Below are positions 41,509 to 53,311 of a stretch of DNA of 64,000 nt, piece after piece; position 1 is the first letter of the stretch; each line of letters begins with the position of its first letter. The notes beneath the pieces are model-generated. The model made no database searches. It saw only the letters and a program-made list of their open reading frames with translations, and was not told where the DNA came from. The stretch is from contig JACSYO010002116.1 in NCBI GenBank assembly GCA_016806645.1, positions 2,227,501 to 2,291,500 on the forward strand. Direction: 5' to 3'. A program made the translations under genes and the position numbers. The DNA is from Ophiodon elongatus. Lineage: Eukaryota > Chordata > Actinopteri > Perciformes > Hexagrammidae.

Positions 41509-43780
41509 TTGTATCTGGTGACGCCATAGTGGACACGATGACTGGTGGACCCGTGCGTCGACTTAGTTTCTGGTTAACAGCCAGGGCACTTTGGCCTGGT
41601 GGTACCATAGGGATGAGGGCATTGTCCGGTGCAGGTCCCCCACCCTTACGCATCATCTGAGGACTGGGGTGAGGGCTGTGCATGGGGGACAATGGCAGTA
41701 AGTTCCTGTCCCTCTTCATTAGCTCCATAGGTACTGTGTAATTGGTAGAGTATGCTTTAGGGACCTGTTGTGGTGGCTGTGTTAAAGCTGGCATGGACAC
41801 AGGCATCTGCTGTGGCATACCTGAAATGGAGTGCATAGACCCTTGTATGGAAGGCATTGACCCAGTCATTTGCTGTGGCATTATCTGCATACCATGCATG
41901 GGCATCCCAGAAGAGTAGGCTGACATGGGTCTTGATTGAACAGGCATAAGTGCTCCAGCGTATGACCCCGGGGAGCGAGGTGGTTGCCCTGGGTAGCCGC
42001 CAGAGGCTTCCATGAGGTGCTGAGAGGGGGCACTGTTGGGCCTCCTACCCATTACATCTCCCATCCTTGGGGAGATGGTCTGCATGGCCCCAGGGGTCTG
42101 TGAGTGCATCATTTGGGCGTCCACGGTCAAAGCCTGTGAGGGGTGCATTGAATGATGATGCTGCTGGTGGTGGTACATGTCTGAGCGATGGCTAAAGCTA
42201 TTGGAGCGGCCTCTTATGGGTGTCTGAGGTTGGGAGGGGGCTGGCGGAGCCTCAGCGGACCGCTTGCAGTTGTGGGCCAAGCGAGACAGGACACGAGCCT
42301 GGCCGAGGTTGGCGGCGACGGTGCGGACATCATTCTCCTCCATAACAGCCAGCATGCTAGTGGAGTCAAATCCCTGCTGGATAAGTGAGGAGATGGTGCT
42401 CTCAGAGAGGCCCTCATTTCGCAGCAGGGCAAGGAACTCAGGGTCGACTGTCTTCTTGGGGTCCAAAGGCAAAGGTGTCTGTGGGGCAGTGGGGGGAAGA
42501 GGAGCAGGAAGTGGAGTGACTGGTGGAGGAGGAACTGAAGTTTGGACCACCTGCGCAAGGGCAGGTGCAATTGGAGCAACTGCTGCGGTCTGCAATGTGG
42601 CAGGTGGAGCGCCAAGTGGAGCCATCATAGAAAGGTTAGGGTCAGAGGAAAGCATTGTAGGTGGAGGTGGCAGGGGTTGTTGCTGTTGCAGATGCTGCTG
42701 CAACTGTTCTTGCTGAAGTTGCTGTTGCTGTAACTGCTGTTGTTGTATCTGTTGCTGTTGAAGTTGTTGCTGTTGAAGTTGTTGCTGTTGAAGTTGCTGT
42801 TGCTGTAACTGCTGCTGTTGTATCTGTTGCTGTTGAAGTTGTTGCTGTTGAAGTTGTTGCTGCTGTATTTGTTGTTGCTGCTGTAATTGCTGCTGTTGTT
42901 GGATGGTGTAGGGTGAGGCGGTCTCTTGCCTCATAATCAAACCTTGACTGGAAGGATCTACTACTAGACAGGTAGCAGCCTGCTGCTGGGGATCCAACGG
43001 GCGACCATTAACATCAGTATAGACCGTCTGACCGGTCATAGGTGGAGGCTCACTGGCATACCGAGGAGATGCATGCTCCATACCATAGTGTGCAGGAGAT
43101 GGCTCCCGAGAGGGTATGCGCTGTTGGCCATCTGACGTCATTTTGGCAGCAGTTACAGCACCAGGTTCCCTACTATAACCCCTACTCAACTCATGAGCGG
43201 TTGGAGGAGGAGGAGGAGGAGGAGGAGGTAGAGGTGATGCAGGGGCTTGAGGTCCTGCTCTTCCTCCCTGACCTTGATCCCACACAGCACGAGCCCCAGG
43301 TGCCATCCCAAAATGAGAGCCTGACCGACTTAGTGGGTGAGGGTGAGGCGGTGGAGGCTGGTGTTCGGGCCGATAAAAGCCCTCAGGTGGCCGCGGAGTC
43401 ATGGCCGGGTCATGGGAATAGTAATCCTGATGCGGAATGGATCCTCGATGAGCCATGGGCGCTCGTTCGTAATGGTTTAGATCAGGCACAGAGCCCTTCC
43501 TCAGCCCCCGTGGGTCCTGTCGTTCTGCGTAAACCTGTCCGTACAGCGAGTCTTGGTAGGAATACTGGTCGCGTTTCAAATCCAGGTCAGGGGGATGCAC
43601 TCCTAGTGGAGGTTCGTACCACACTCCTCCCTCTCCGTATGACAGAGAGCTCCGCCGGCCGGCTACTCTTGCCTGCTGCTCGTAGACACTCTCAGCCCTG
43701 TCCCACTGACCCTCATTCCCTCCTAATGTGTCCCAACTGTGGGAGCGACCAAGACTCAACTGTTTGTTAGGGACAAGCAT
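41509..43780 (-). CDS. ctbp2: RIBEYE A-domain exon (alternative first coding exon of ctbp2)
   Basis: A single open exon of 757 codons plus one base. It starts MLVPNKQLSLGRSHSWDTLG at ATG 43778-43780 and ends in STMASPDT plus A at a GTAAAT donor. RIBEYE is the main scaffold of synaptic ribbons in photoreceptors, bipolar cells and hair cells. It is made from an internal promoter of the CTBP2 gene: this unique A-domain aggregates into the ribbon core and the B-domain is CtBP2. The N-terminus (GRSHSWD, later RRSSLSYGEGGVWYEPP) matches the conserved vertebrate start. A poly-Pro run lies at about residues 181-192, a Q-rich pentad array at residues 294-368, and Met/Pro/Gln-rich sequence follows. A moderately conserved block, DPEFLALLRNEGLSESTISS, sits near residues 440-460 and looks helical. 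Human RIBEYE is 985 aa; this form is predicted at 1186. A codon two positions upstream is TTG, so the ATG given is preferred despite a weak -3 base (C). Confidence 0.95.
42677..42901 (-). repeat. ctbp2: Q-rich pentad coding repeat in RIBEYE
   Basis: A 225-bp in-frame tract coding 75 residues, mostly QQQQL and QQQQI pentads in register. At DNA level it is a 15-bp minisatellite (CTTCAACAGCAACAA-type) with mixed CAA and CAG codons. The last units decay to QQEQLQQHLQQQQ before PLPPPP. Confidence 0.95.
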
Positions 43781-44424
43781 TGGCAAAAAAGGAAAAAGTA
43801 GAGAAACCGATTACGGAGAGAGAAAAAAAAAAAAAAGTACAAAACAGAAGAAAATGTTCCGCTTCGAGCTGTGTTTGTGAAAGTTGTCTTTCAAGTCTTC
43901 TTGTACTGTAGCACCAAAACAAAATTTAACAGAGAGAGGGAAGAGTAGAACAAGCAAAAAGGAAGATGAAGCTGTGTCTACCGTTTCACCTGATATCGGG
44001 TTGTAATATTGTAAGTCCGTGCTATCAGGTGACTCCCCCTTTGGCTGTCCGTCCTTGAATAATTAATCTCTGGTCATGCTGCCTTGTTGTGCGTGAGGAA
44101 AGAGGACACCACACACAAACACTTTACACGAAACCACACAAACACAGTACAATGCAAAGGTAGCACAGCTACTCCATGAAAGACATGGAAGCAGGGTGAT
44201 GCTTGAGAAACGTTGAGAAAAAAAGACAAAAAGACAAAAAAACGAAAGGAGTAGATAGGTCGGGATGGGCAGGGTCTTGTACTAATCCAGTAGGGTTTAT
44301 CTCCCGCTTCTCTGGGACGTTTTACTCGCTCTGTCGATTGCTATGAGGGATTACAACTAAATAAAGCCTGTTTAATTCCACTTCCCACTGTGACGTCATG
44401 TGAACCAGATACAAGCGTATCTGG

Positions 44425-44458
<34 letters not shown>

Positions 44459-44720
44459 ATGATGATGGCAATGATTAAGAGTCCACCCCCAAACCCATTA
44501 CCCTTTCTTGAAGAGTCACCTACCTGAAGCTGTTGAAGAGGCACTGTCGTCAACAGGTTTCAGTATCTAGATTCTCAGCGCGGGGAGGGGAGGCCAGACA
44601 GGGTGCCGGCTTCATTGAATACAAATGAAATACAGTTCTCTCAGCTAAGTCCCATGTGCTGTCAGTAAACATCAAATCCACTCTGATTGGACACTAATCC
44701 TCCAGGCCCCATGCTTGCAG
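43781..44720 (-). promoter_or_regulatory. ctbp2: Candidate RIBEYE promoter and 5' UTR
   Basis: The RIBEYE transcript is known to start from its own promoter just upstream of the A-domain exon. This stretch is non-coding and contains three K50-homeodomain (CRX/OTX-type) core motifs: TAATCC at 44283-44288, GGATTA at 44348-44353 and TAATCC at 44695-44700. There is no clear TATA box. The transcription start cannot be placed, and a splice inside the 5' UTR (possible donor CAG|GTGAAA near 43990) is not excluded. Confidence 0.4.
44424..44468 (+). repeat. (GAT)n microsatellite upstream of RIBEYE exon
   Basis: About 14 GAT units with one TAT interruption, about 650 bp upstream of the RIBEYE start codon. 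Confidence 0.95.
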
Positions 44721-47255
44721 CAGAGCTACCACGCAACTGCTGCCCAACTCTGAAATGTCCTTGATGCCTTTGTGGCGCTCACAGTCACTGCCCCACTCTG
44801 CTCAATATAAGATCACTTTGTATGTTAACTGGAGGATATGCAGACAGCAAAATACATAACGAAATCCACCTACAATGTTTGTCTTATTTGTCCTCACAAT
44901 GATTGGCATTTCAAACAATGATCCTCTAAATTATCAATATTACCATCTGTCTTGTAGAGTACAAAGTATTAAATGGAAGCCTTGTGCAGAACGTCATAAT
45001 ATCCAAACAGTTTTATTTGGCCATTAAATGATTTCTAACCATATGTATCTTACTTTCAGTAAAATACAGCACCTTCCCCCATCTTTCCTAAAGCTACTCT
45101 GATCTCCTTCACTTAGAGACGCTCTGTAATCTGGATTTGCCCCTTTGCAGAGAAAAGTAAAACCCTAGGGGAGTGTAGTGTGTTTGTGCATCTGTATGTG
45201 TGTCTGTGTGCGGAAGCGGGGGGAGGTTTTTGGAACAGCATTTAATCCAAAGCACCTACAACCTTTGCCTTACAAAAACACTATGCTTGTTGAGCTGCAA
45301 CACAACACAAGCTCATTCCACTTCATTCAAGTATGCAATTGTATGGTGGAAGAAGCTCTTTGTGCTAATGCTGCAACATTTTATGTTTGGCCATGAGCCA
45401 TACATGAAGATTCATCATTTTGTTTAACCAAGGTGATGTTCAACACAGGACTCTGTTCCTCCTTACCTAGCTGCCTGCAAGTCTCACTTCATGTCACTTT
45501 GGCTGAAACATGATTCCTTCTGCAGAGGATCCCTGTTTATTAATGCATGAATACAGATGTAAAGGGAGGAAGTGTCCGTTTCCATCCAAAATCTAATCTC
45601 AGAGCTAACCACAGCGAGGCATAGTAGTAATACATATTTTAGATTGTGAAGAAAGTCTTGTTAATTACTGTCTCAGCATATTGAGAAAAGTTCCTGAATA
45701 TATTACAGAGTGCCTGTGGAAACTGTGCAGGCATGTCGGTTGTCGGCACTGATATCTTGTTTAATCAGAGTTGTGTAATTAGAGTAGGAAGAGATCAAAG
45801 GCGGAGCGGAGTATTCTGATGTTTTCACAAGATGACAGGAAAAAGCTGATGACAGTGGCTCCAAAATCAATTGCAAACAGTTGACTGAGAACTTTCTTTC
45901 CCTTTTTGTAAGGTCAGAGGAACATTAGTCAGCTTGATGTTAAAAGGTAATTAAAATGGGAAGGTGAGGAGGCAAGAGCGAGCCCTCACAGAGATCAAAA
46001 ACCGATTGTAAAGATGAATTAAGCTGAGAGTTGGAAATAAAACCCATTTAGATTCATCAGAGTAAAGCTATTATAAAGTCAATCAAATTTTACAGCCATT
46101 TCAAGTGGGTGTCACTTGTCACCTAAAGGCACACAGTCTTTCCTGTTTTTTATTTGAATCATCTGCAATATAGAAACTAATTTCCTTGTCAAAATCCTTT
46201 GTAAAAGCCAAACTTCATGTATATCATTCTTAATTTAAAAGCTCATATCATTGCAAGGTTAGCAATCTCTTTTAGCCTTGAGACTCAAAACTAGCTGCTT
46301 AAGATTGAGGAGAAAATGTTCAGAGCCAATATATGCAAACACATAGACACACGTCCATGTCAAGGGCAACATCCTATAGAGTATATGTGATCCCCTGACT
46401 TCCCCAACCTCATACACTCTGCTCATTACTTCTTCTAGACCGGCTCTCAAGAGACTCTAGCTTTCAGTGCAGCAGATCACTCATTCCCATAAAGTCAACC
46501 TCAAACAGAGAGACAGGGGCAGAGGTGTGTACTCAGGGTTTGCCGATCTAATCCTGACAGAAATGTAAATCACAGAGTTCTGTTTGCCTCAAACTAAACA
46601 ATGTTTGACTTTCAAATTCTAATGTTCCTCAATTTGCCATACATGCCAGACTGTGCACACAACACCAGATTCACTGTAACAGAGGGATTTAGGAATTAAG
46701 CCGGGGATTTTAGAACAAATATAATACCACCCCAGCAGAAGCTTATAAAGACCTTACGTTGAATAAGACTTCACTGGTGAAAAATGTGAGTAAAACTTAT
46801 AGATAGAGTAAATGAACCTCGAGTGAAGATGCAATTATGTAGTTCAGGGCTCTTTCAACTGCTAATAGATTTCAGAAAACTCTACTTTAGCCTGGTATGG
46901 TGTATTACTTTTTATTTTACTTCTCCCAGCATGGGAGAAAATTACATTAAGCATCAAGAAACAAGACAAACATGCTGTGCAACACTGAGATATGTGGCTA
47001 ATCTGTCACAAATGATGTGTGCCATTGTTTAATAAACACTCCACATCTCCCTGTCACTCAGCCCTCTCAGTCCCTGCCTCCATATTAACATTACAGCCAA
47101 GGCAGCAGGAGAACGGGAGGTCGATCACTTTATGCGTGCGCTTGTTGGTACATGTTTTAACCATGTAAAATGTTTGCATGTCTTGCCAAGTGTTTGAAAT
47201 CAGAAGGTTCACGTGCAACAATCCCATTTATAATCTACCTATCCACCTACTCAAA

Positions 47256-47258
<3 letters not shown>

Positions 47259-47292
<34 letters not shown>
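47259..47292 (+). repeat. (CA)n microsatellite
   Basis: About 17 CA units. Confidence 0.93.
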
Positions 47293-47294
<2 letters not shown>

Positions 47295-49026
47295 TGCCCA
47301 CACACACGCTCGGCTTGCACGATCCTGGATCACCACTCCACCTATTGACCCCGATTCTGCTCGTCTTGTGACGTGCAACAGTGACAGCAGCGGCCACAGC
47401 GCTTCGTTAATGTCCCTTTCATTCACACACGCAAAGCACCGCTAAAGCCTTGGCCTTGGTCTGACGTGCATACATGAATAATCATGCCAAATCAAAGTGA
47501 ATGCTGCACTGCAACAGAAATAAAAACAACTGTCTCCTACAGTGTGACACGTCACGTACTCAAGGCATGATTTGAATGTTAAACACACATTGATTTATGC
47601 ATGAGCGTGGGGCAGGAGGCACTAACTGGAAATGGGATTACAATGCCAGTACGGCTGCAAAGAGTGCTGTCAGATGAATTGTAATGCACACATAACAGAC
47701 ACGACATGGCTGCCTTGTATGTGTTTCCACTGGGATTATTTATCTAAAGCATCGCCATAGGGACTAAATGGACTGTAAAATGGAGGTCGATGGCAATGAA
47801 GCTAGTACATAAAGTTTATTATCCATTTTCCTAGTATACATGGACCACATAAACACAGCACGAAAAGCCAACAAATTATCCCGAATCTCCCCTATGTTAA
47901 CAATGTAGAGATCCATCTACCTATAATCTATCTCCTTCGAGTGCTTTCTCGCCGACCCATCTTTTATTCAATCTCCAGCCCGATCCAGGGAAGCCACGGG
48001 TCATTTAAATACTTAGTGTCGTAGCTGAAGAATTCATTTTGAAACTTGATTTTTCCAGGAACTCATTTCCAAGTTTTAATAACAGCAAAGCTACATGCCA
48101 GCTCAAACAGAGGCAAATACAGACACTGACAAGAGAAGGAAGACCGTACCAGAAAATTGCGTCCAGTGTGCACAAGAGACAGTCACACTCTAATGATAAT
48201 AATAACACAATCAAATTATTATCAGAATTTCCTTCCAGAAACAACACTTTCTCCCATTTTTCATCTGTTCTTTTCCTTTCTCATCCCCACAGTTCTTCGT
48301 GCCCCTCCCTGCCTCTCCACAAAGCCTATAAAGGGGTCGCGGGTTTTGGTGTGGAGCCTGGAACAAGCCAGAGGGGGGGTCAGACCCAGAGACCGCTCCG
48401 ATGACTTCATACCAGAGCTGGATGCCAGAGCGTGGGGAGACGAGTGGGAGGGAGGGACGGAAGCAGAGAGGTGGCTGCAGCAAAGCCCTGAATCTGTGCT
48501 GAAAAGCTCTGGATACGAATCCCCCCCCCCCCCTCCCCAATGACATCAGGACACCCCCCTCCCTTTTCCTCCACAGCCTCCCTGATTGTCCTCTCTCGCA
48601 GGTCCCTTAAATGTGAGAATATGAATAATTCACAGACTAAGTTTTATAGTATTTTAGCTTGACTGGCCACATTATTTGTGGTTCACTGTTTAGGCATCTC
48701 CTCTTGTTGTACACATGACAAAACAAGATGCATTATCAAGGATTACCATATTTATTTAACTGCCAACTAAAACACTTGGACTCGCCATGACAAATTCCAC
48801 TACCCCACCTTGTGGTGTTTGCGTCCAAGCACAGATTTACAACTTGTAAATCAACATTCAGGAACATGCTGTTACTGCGACCTAGTTCACGTCGCAGCGC
48901 CGCTCACGTCCCATCTCTGCCCAGATCAGTCAGTTAGCTCTGGCTAAACGGCAATGGGAACGACTTACGCTACTGCCCAAGCCAATGCATGCTGGGTACA
49001 CAGATGGAGCGGACAGAAGGAGAAAC

Positions 49027-49080
49027 AGAGAGAGAGTGAGAGAGTGAGAGAGAAAAAGGGGGGGAATGAGAGAGAGAGAG
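49027..49080 (+). repeat. (GA)n-rich tract
   Basis: GAGA and GTGAGA units broken by an A/G-run. Confidence 0.85.
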
Positions 49081-49304
49081 TATGGGAACTGATGCTCACA
49101 ACAGATGTTTGCCACAGTTCCCGTATTGCAGTTACACTCTTCTTGGCACTTTATCAAACCCACAACAGAAGGAGCAATTGTACCATATACATTTTGAAAG
49201 CTGACATCTAAACCAAACAACGCTGTTAGGATTAATAGAGAAATAGAAAAGAAAAGTGTTGTATTTGTAACAATCACTTAAAACTCCGTTTGCTTCACTT
49301 TAAA

Positions 49305-49900
49305 CTGATTATATGTTGAAACAATTAGTTGATTAATCAGTTAGTTTAACAAAAAAAAATACAGTAATCAACCATTTTCACTGTTTCCCATAGTATTTAT
49401 CCTAGTTTTAGCAGCGATGAGCCCCCTCTGCTAACATCATAAACAATATATACATAGGTCTGTTTATATTTTTTTAATTGTTGGTAAATAGTAAAAAATG
49501 TCCAATGTGATATAGTCAAACTTCTTCATTTATTTCTAGTTAAAAACCCAAATATAATTAGATGTACTGGCGGGAGATAATTCCATAATGTTTAATAAGA
49601 GTGACTATTGTTTAGGCTGTGCTTCCAGAGCTGGGTGTTTTATCAGCTCGGCTAAAACAATTACCTGGGGAAAATCCAAATTTGATTATCGATGAACTGT
49701 CAAAAGCAATTCATCAGGCAAAAAAGCCAAACATTCTTTGTTTCCAGCTTGTCACATGTGAGGATTTGCTGCTTTTTCTCCCGTTTGAAATTGTTGTAAC
49801 ACAGAGAAATAAAGTCAGGATGTCACCTTGGGTTGAAAGAATCACAGGATTAAAAAGGTATCAATGAAATGATGAGCGATGAGGAGCTGCAGCCCTAGGT
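49305..49900 (+). repeat. GGGCTGCAACTAA-type element, long copy
   Basis: Contains AACAATTAGTTGATTAATCAG near the left end, GCCAAACATTCTTTGTTTCC and TGTGAGGATTTGCTGCTTTT in the middle and GGAGCTGCAGCCCTA at the right end, the order expected for this teleost family. An extra internal segment (about 49510-49620) may be a nested change. Confidence 0.65.
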
Positions 49901-50979
49901 TTGACCTTGCGTGTCTAATTTGAAAACCACAAAAAAACAACATGAAAGCAAAGGACAGTGAATCCCATGACATGTCCTCAGTGGTAAAACAGCCACCGTT
50001 CCGGTGAAATCTACATTCCTGTACCGTGACTACTTTTGATGGGAGTAAACAGCTACACTTGATCAGCCATTTCGAATTCGATTGAGGCCACGGGCGTCGC
50101 TCAGTTAGCCACTCATCACAATGAGTAAAGATGTAATCAATGCACTCCGCTGTGAAACAAGTATTGGATTGACACACTTATCCTCAGAAGATAAATAGGA
50201 GATTAGGGAAGCTTCTCTCTCGCTGTCTCGCCATGTGCAACCCACGACGGCAACGCAATCACAATCACTCCATAACGTTCTTGTTTTTGTCAATACACAC
50301 GATGTGAACGTTGATTTCTATTACACGCTTCAGTCCCAACACTCTGTTTATAGATAATAGTGGGTGGCTTTGACATTATGGGGCAGAACACCCATGCCTC
50401 TGGTTTTGAAATACCCTTTTTATATGGTTGAGCAGATTTAATGCTACTGTGAAAACAGCATGATTCACCACCCTCTGATCTTTTAACTTCCTAGATGTGA
50501 ATCACCCTCCTCTACACATTTTTAAGAGCAGCTGTGATGAGTAACTGCAGCAAGGGGAGATCAAAAAAATCCCTCCTCGTCTTTGGTATAGAATGACTTC
50601 ATTGTTGATAAGCAGAGGAGACATGGATGTTTGTGTGACACATGGGGCAGATCAGAAATATTATAATAGGATGTTTAACATTTTGCATCTTCAGACAGGA
50701 CACATTTTTCTTGTATTCAAAAAAAGAAAAGTGTTTCCAAGCAAGCCGGCTTGGTGGTTTGGAGAGGTTTGAGATGCCACATGTGGCTCTCATTCTGAGG
50801 TTGGAAACAGACAGCATCTCTGCTTCATTACATTGTGTTTCTCAATCTGAATATGATTCTCCTCCGACATGAGCAAAGAGGAATGTTGATACGTGCTACT
50901 CTGTAGAGTTTTAATCCTTTGGTTTTGCTCACAGAGAGCTGACGTGAAAACTGTACCGTCTATGTTCGTTTACATAAAA

Positions 50980-51420
50980 GTAAGAAGTCGCGGTTACGCC
51001 CACGACACGCAGCTGAGACGCGAGCCTGCACAGAGCCGGTGGAGACAGCTGCATAGATTAACAAGAGAGTGTATCTGTTGTGTCAGACGGGCGAGGGAAA
51101 AACGCGTCCGATACGCGGTTTAGACACGGGGTACTTTTTTTTTTTTATTTTAGAAGATTCTCACTTGAAATGAAGCAACACGTTAGTTCACGCGGGACAC
51201 GGAAGTCATACGCCACAGCTGTAATCAGCTGATTGAAGCGCTGCTTCCAATCAGTCACACACACCAATCACAGCCCAGTCTCACTACAAGGCGGGCCCAT
51301 TCAAATGTGACTCCCTCCTCACTTACCCCCACTAGACCAATGCTGCTACACTCACCGCTGCTGGTGGCAAAGCTTTACCTCCACCACCCCGGCCTCCACC
51401 TTTCTAGTTCAGAATCCTAA
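50980..51420. promoter_or_regulatory. CpG- and CCAAT-rich candidate promoter
   Basis: Roughly 25 CpG dinucleotides in 440 bp, far above the surrounding sequence, densest at 50985-51120. Two CCAATCA boxes lie near 51248 and 51266, and a GGCGGG box near 51292. Minus-strand donor-like sequences are present (GGGGTAAGTG near 51325 and GCGGTGAGTG near 51354). The arrangement resembles a TATA-less promoter with a non-coding first exon, but no transcript is shown. Confidence 0.3.
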
Positions 51421-51892
51421 CATGGCTCAAAAGTTAAAATGGTATTCAATGCATTTGCTTTGGGACCACTCTTGTATAACCATTGGGGGGTTTCTGCATT
51501 GGCTAAGCCAGGGAGCATCTTAAGAGCGAAGCAATCAGTGCCAAGCATAATTGTATACCCATTAGTTACAATAAATGGTCAATTCTACGATGGAAATGTT
51601 CCTGACTAAAATACAGATAGTACACCACACAAATATGTTTCAGTCTCTCACAAAGGTGGATGAAAGAAACCCTGAATGGGAGCTTGAGAATTATAGAAGC
51701 TAGTGGAACAGCAGCTGGCGGCTATACCCACGTTACAAAATGTAATCATGCACTACAGAGTACAGCAGGATGAGTATGATTCTGGACTTGCAAACACACA
51801 CTAAATCAACATTAAGACATTCAGTGGCTTCTGACGGTGGTAAGGGGAAAGAGTAAGCGAGGAAAAACTTCAAGACAAGACAAAGCACATAA

Positions 51893-51899
<7 letters not shown>

Positions 51900-51943
<44 letters not shown>
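51900..51943 (+). repeat. (CA)n microsatellite
   Basis: About 22 CA units after GCGCGC. Confidence 0.95.
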
Positions 51944-51946
<3 letters not shown>

Positions 51947-52240
51947 CAAAGCTGAAGTTTGGTAGTCTGGTCCCAAGGCTCCCTTTTGACACACACAAAC
52001 ACGCTTATGCAAACGAGCCCACTGGCTTTTTACTGAATTTGTAGAAGCAGGCTGAAAGGCTTGAATACTGGTGGAAACTTCATTTCCATATAACAGTTGA
52101 GGGAATCTTTTTTTTTTTGTATCGCTTCAACATAAACCTGTGGAACTTCTACTCAAAGTTACTCAAAGCGAATGTGTAGCCACCATCTCAAATCCGAAAG
52201 CATAAAGAAGAGAAAGAGAGAGGAGTTAAATGAGACTCAC

Positions 52241-52298
52241 CCTCACAGATCTTGTCCAGACGCTGGCGTTTCACTTTATGTTTGTCGACCAGAGCCAT
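52241..52298 (-). CDS. ctbp2: ctbp2 short first coding exon (CtBP2 N-terminus)
   Basis: Encodes MALVDKHKVKRQRLDKICE plus one base of Gly. This is the CtBP2-specific N-terminus; the KVKRQR stretch is the basic nuclear-localisation and acetylation region that CtBP1 lacks. Start context is good (G at -3 and G at +4). The donor GAGG|GTGAGT leaves phase 1, matching the shared exon at 22394-22548. The resulting corepressor is 448 aa, against 445 in human. It recruits histone-modifying enzymes to DNA-bound factors carrying PxDLS motifs. Confidence 0.96.
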
Positions 52299-52406
52299 CC
52301 CCGATTCAAATGCTCTCTCCTCTCTGGAGTTTTGTATCCACTTCTCTCCTCCTTAAAGTCTAAAATGCGCCAATCCTCCAGACGTTAGCTAGCTGATGTT
52401 TTGAAC
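52299..52406 (-). other. ctbp2: ctbp2 5' UTR part of the short exon (predicted)
   Basis: Upstream of the ATG, a TTTCAG acceptor-like site ends at 52407, suggesting that the exon spans 52241-52406 and that a further non-coding first exon lies upstream. That exon could not be located. Confidence 0.45.
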
Positions 52407-53286
52407 CTGAAATTCAAGGCAGAGGGACAAAGACTATGACTGAAAGCCAGTCTGACAGTGACGTACAGTACACATCTCAAGCACCCGTAGTCCCTTTGGG
52501 GGGTCACAATGTACATGTAATGACTTACAGCAACATACAACAAAGAGGACAGGACACATTATACTAACTTATGCACAGCAGTAAATCATATAAAAGAAGT
52601 GTATGATGTGCAAATTAAAGACAAGTGGAAGTGTGCTCAGTGCAAAAGAGATAAAATGCAGAGTCAGTGGTTACAGGGTTGTGTTACTTTTCGCTAAAGT
52701 TGCAGACAGAACTGTTTTTATCATAAATATGGCTTCTAACATCGTGCTCATAAGGAAGATGAAGTTTGTTTGATAACATTCAGTCACTACTAATCGTGGC
52801 TTTGGCTTTCTGAAATTGCATCACAAGGAAAATAAATAATCGTCACCTGACGCACAGCTGTTTCCAACTCAAACCTTAGCAGAATCACTCATTTGCATCG
52901 CATAAATCAGACGTTTATCCTGCAGAAACTTGACTCTCCACTAGAGGGAGCCTCATCTCAGCGAGCACTATTTATCTCATTTTAATGAGGAAATGTCACT
53001 TCTGCGACCAGGAACCCCAAAATGAGTGGAACACAGCAAAGAACAGACAAACAGACTGAGTGAGTAAATGAGGCGTTTTACGAATCATTCATGTTCAGCG
53101 ACTGATGCTTCTCTAAAGAGCAATCTTCTAATTGGTTCCTGCAGAAGCCTGAGGGACACGGCACCGTTTTTTTTTTGGGCGGGGGGCGGGGGGGGGAGGC
53201 AGACAGAGATAGACAGAGGAGTGCACAAGAATGCACTCACAAAAAGACACACGCACACACACAAAATGACAAGCAGAAATGTAGGC

Positions 53287-53311
53287 TTGCACACACACAC
53301 ACACACACACA
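53287..53311 (+). repeat. (CA)n microsatellite, short
   Basis: About 12 CA units. Confidence 0.9.

Larger units (their letters stand above)
43781..52240 (-). other. ctbp2: ctbp2 intron between the two first coding exons
   Basis: About 8.5 kb. Apart from the presumed RIBEYE promoter it contains a GAT array, CA arrays, a GA tract (49027-49080), a GGGCTGCAACTAA-type element, a GC-richer stretch (48290-48560) and a CpG/CCAAT-rich stretch (50980-51420). I see nothing identifiable in 45500-47200. Confidence 0.75.

Noticed and set aside
42661..42936. Val/Ala-rich + strand frame over the Q tract
   Set aside because: A low-complexity reading of the minisatellite on the wrong strand.
43042..43770. 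A 242-codon + strand open frame opposite the RIBEYE exon
   Set aside because: It is the mirror of a strongly supported coding exon. Its Glu-rich run is the reverse complement of the poly-Pro codons, and nothing in it resembles a known family.
48157..48546. Possible protein-coding exon on either strand at the GC-rich stretch
   Set aside because: Neither translation matches a family I know, and no clean acceptor/donor pair with in-frame partners was found. Kept only as a finding about composition.
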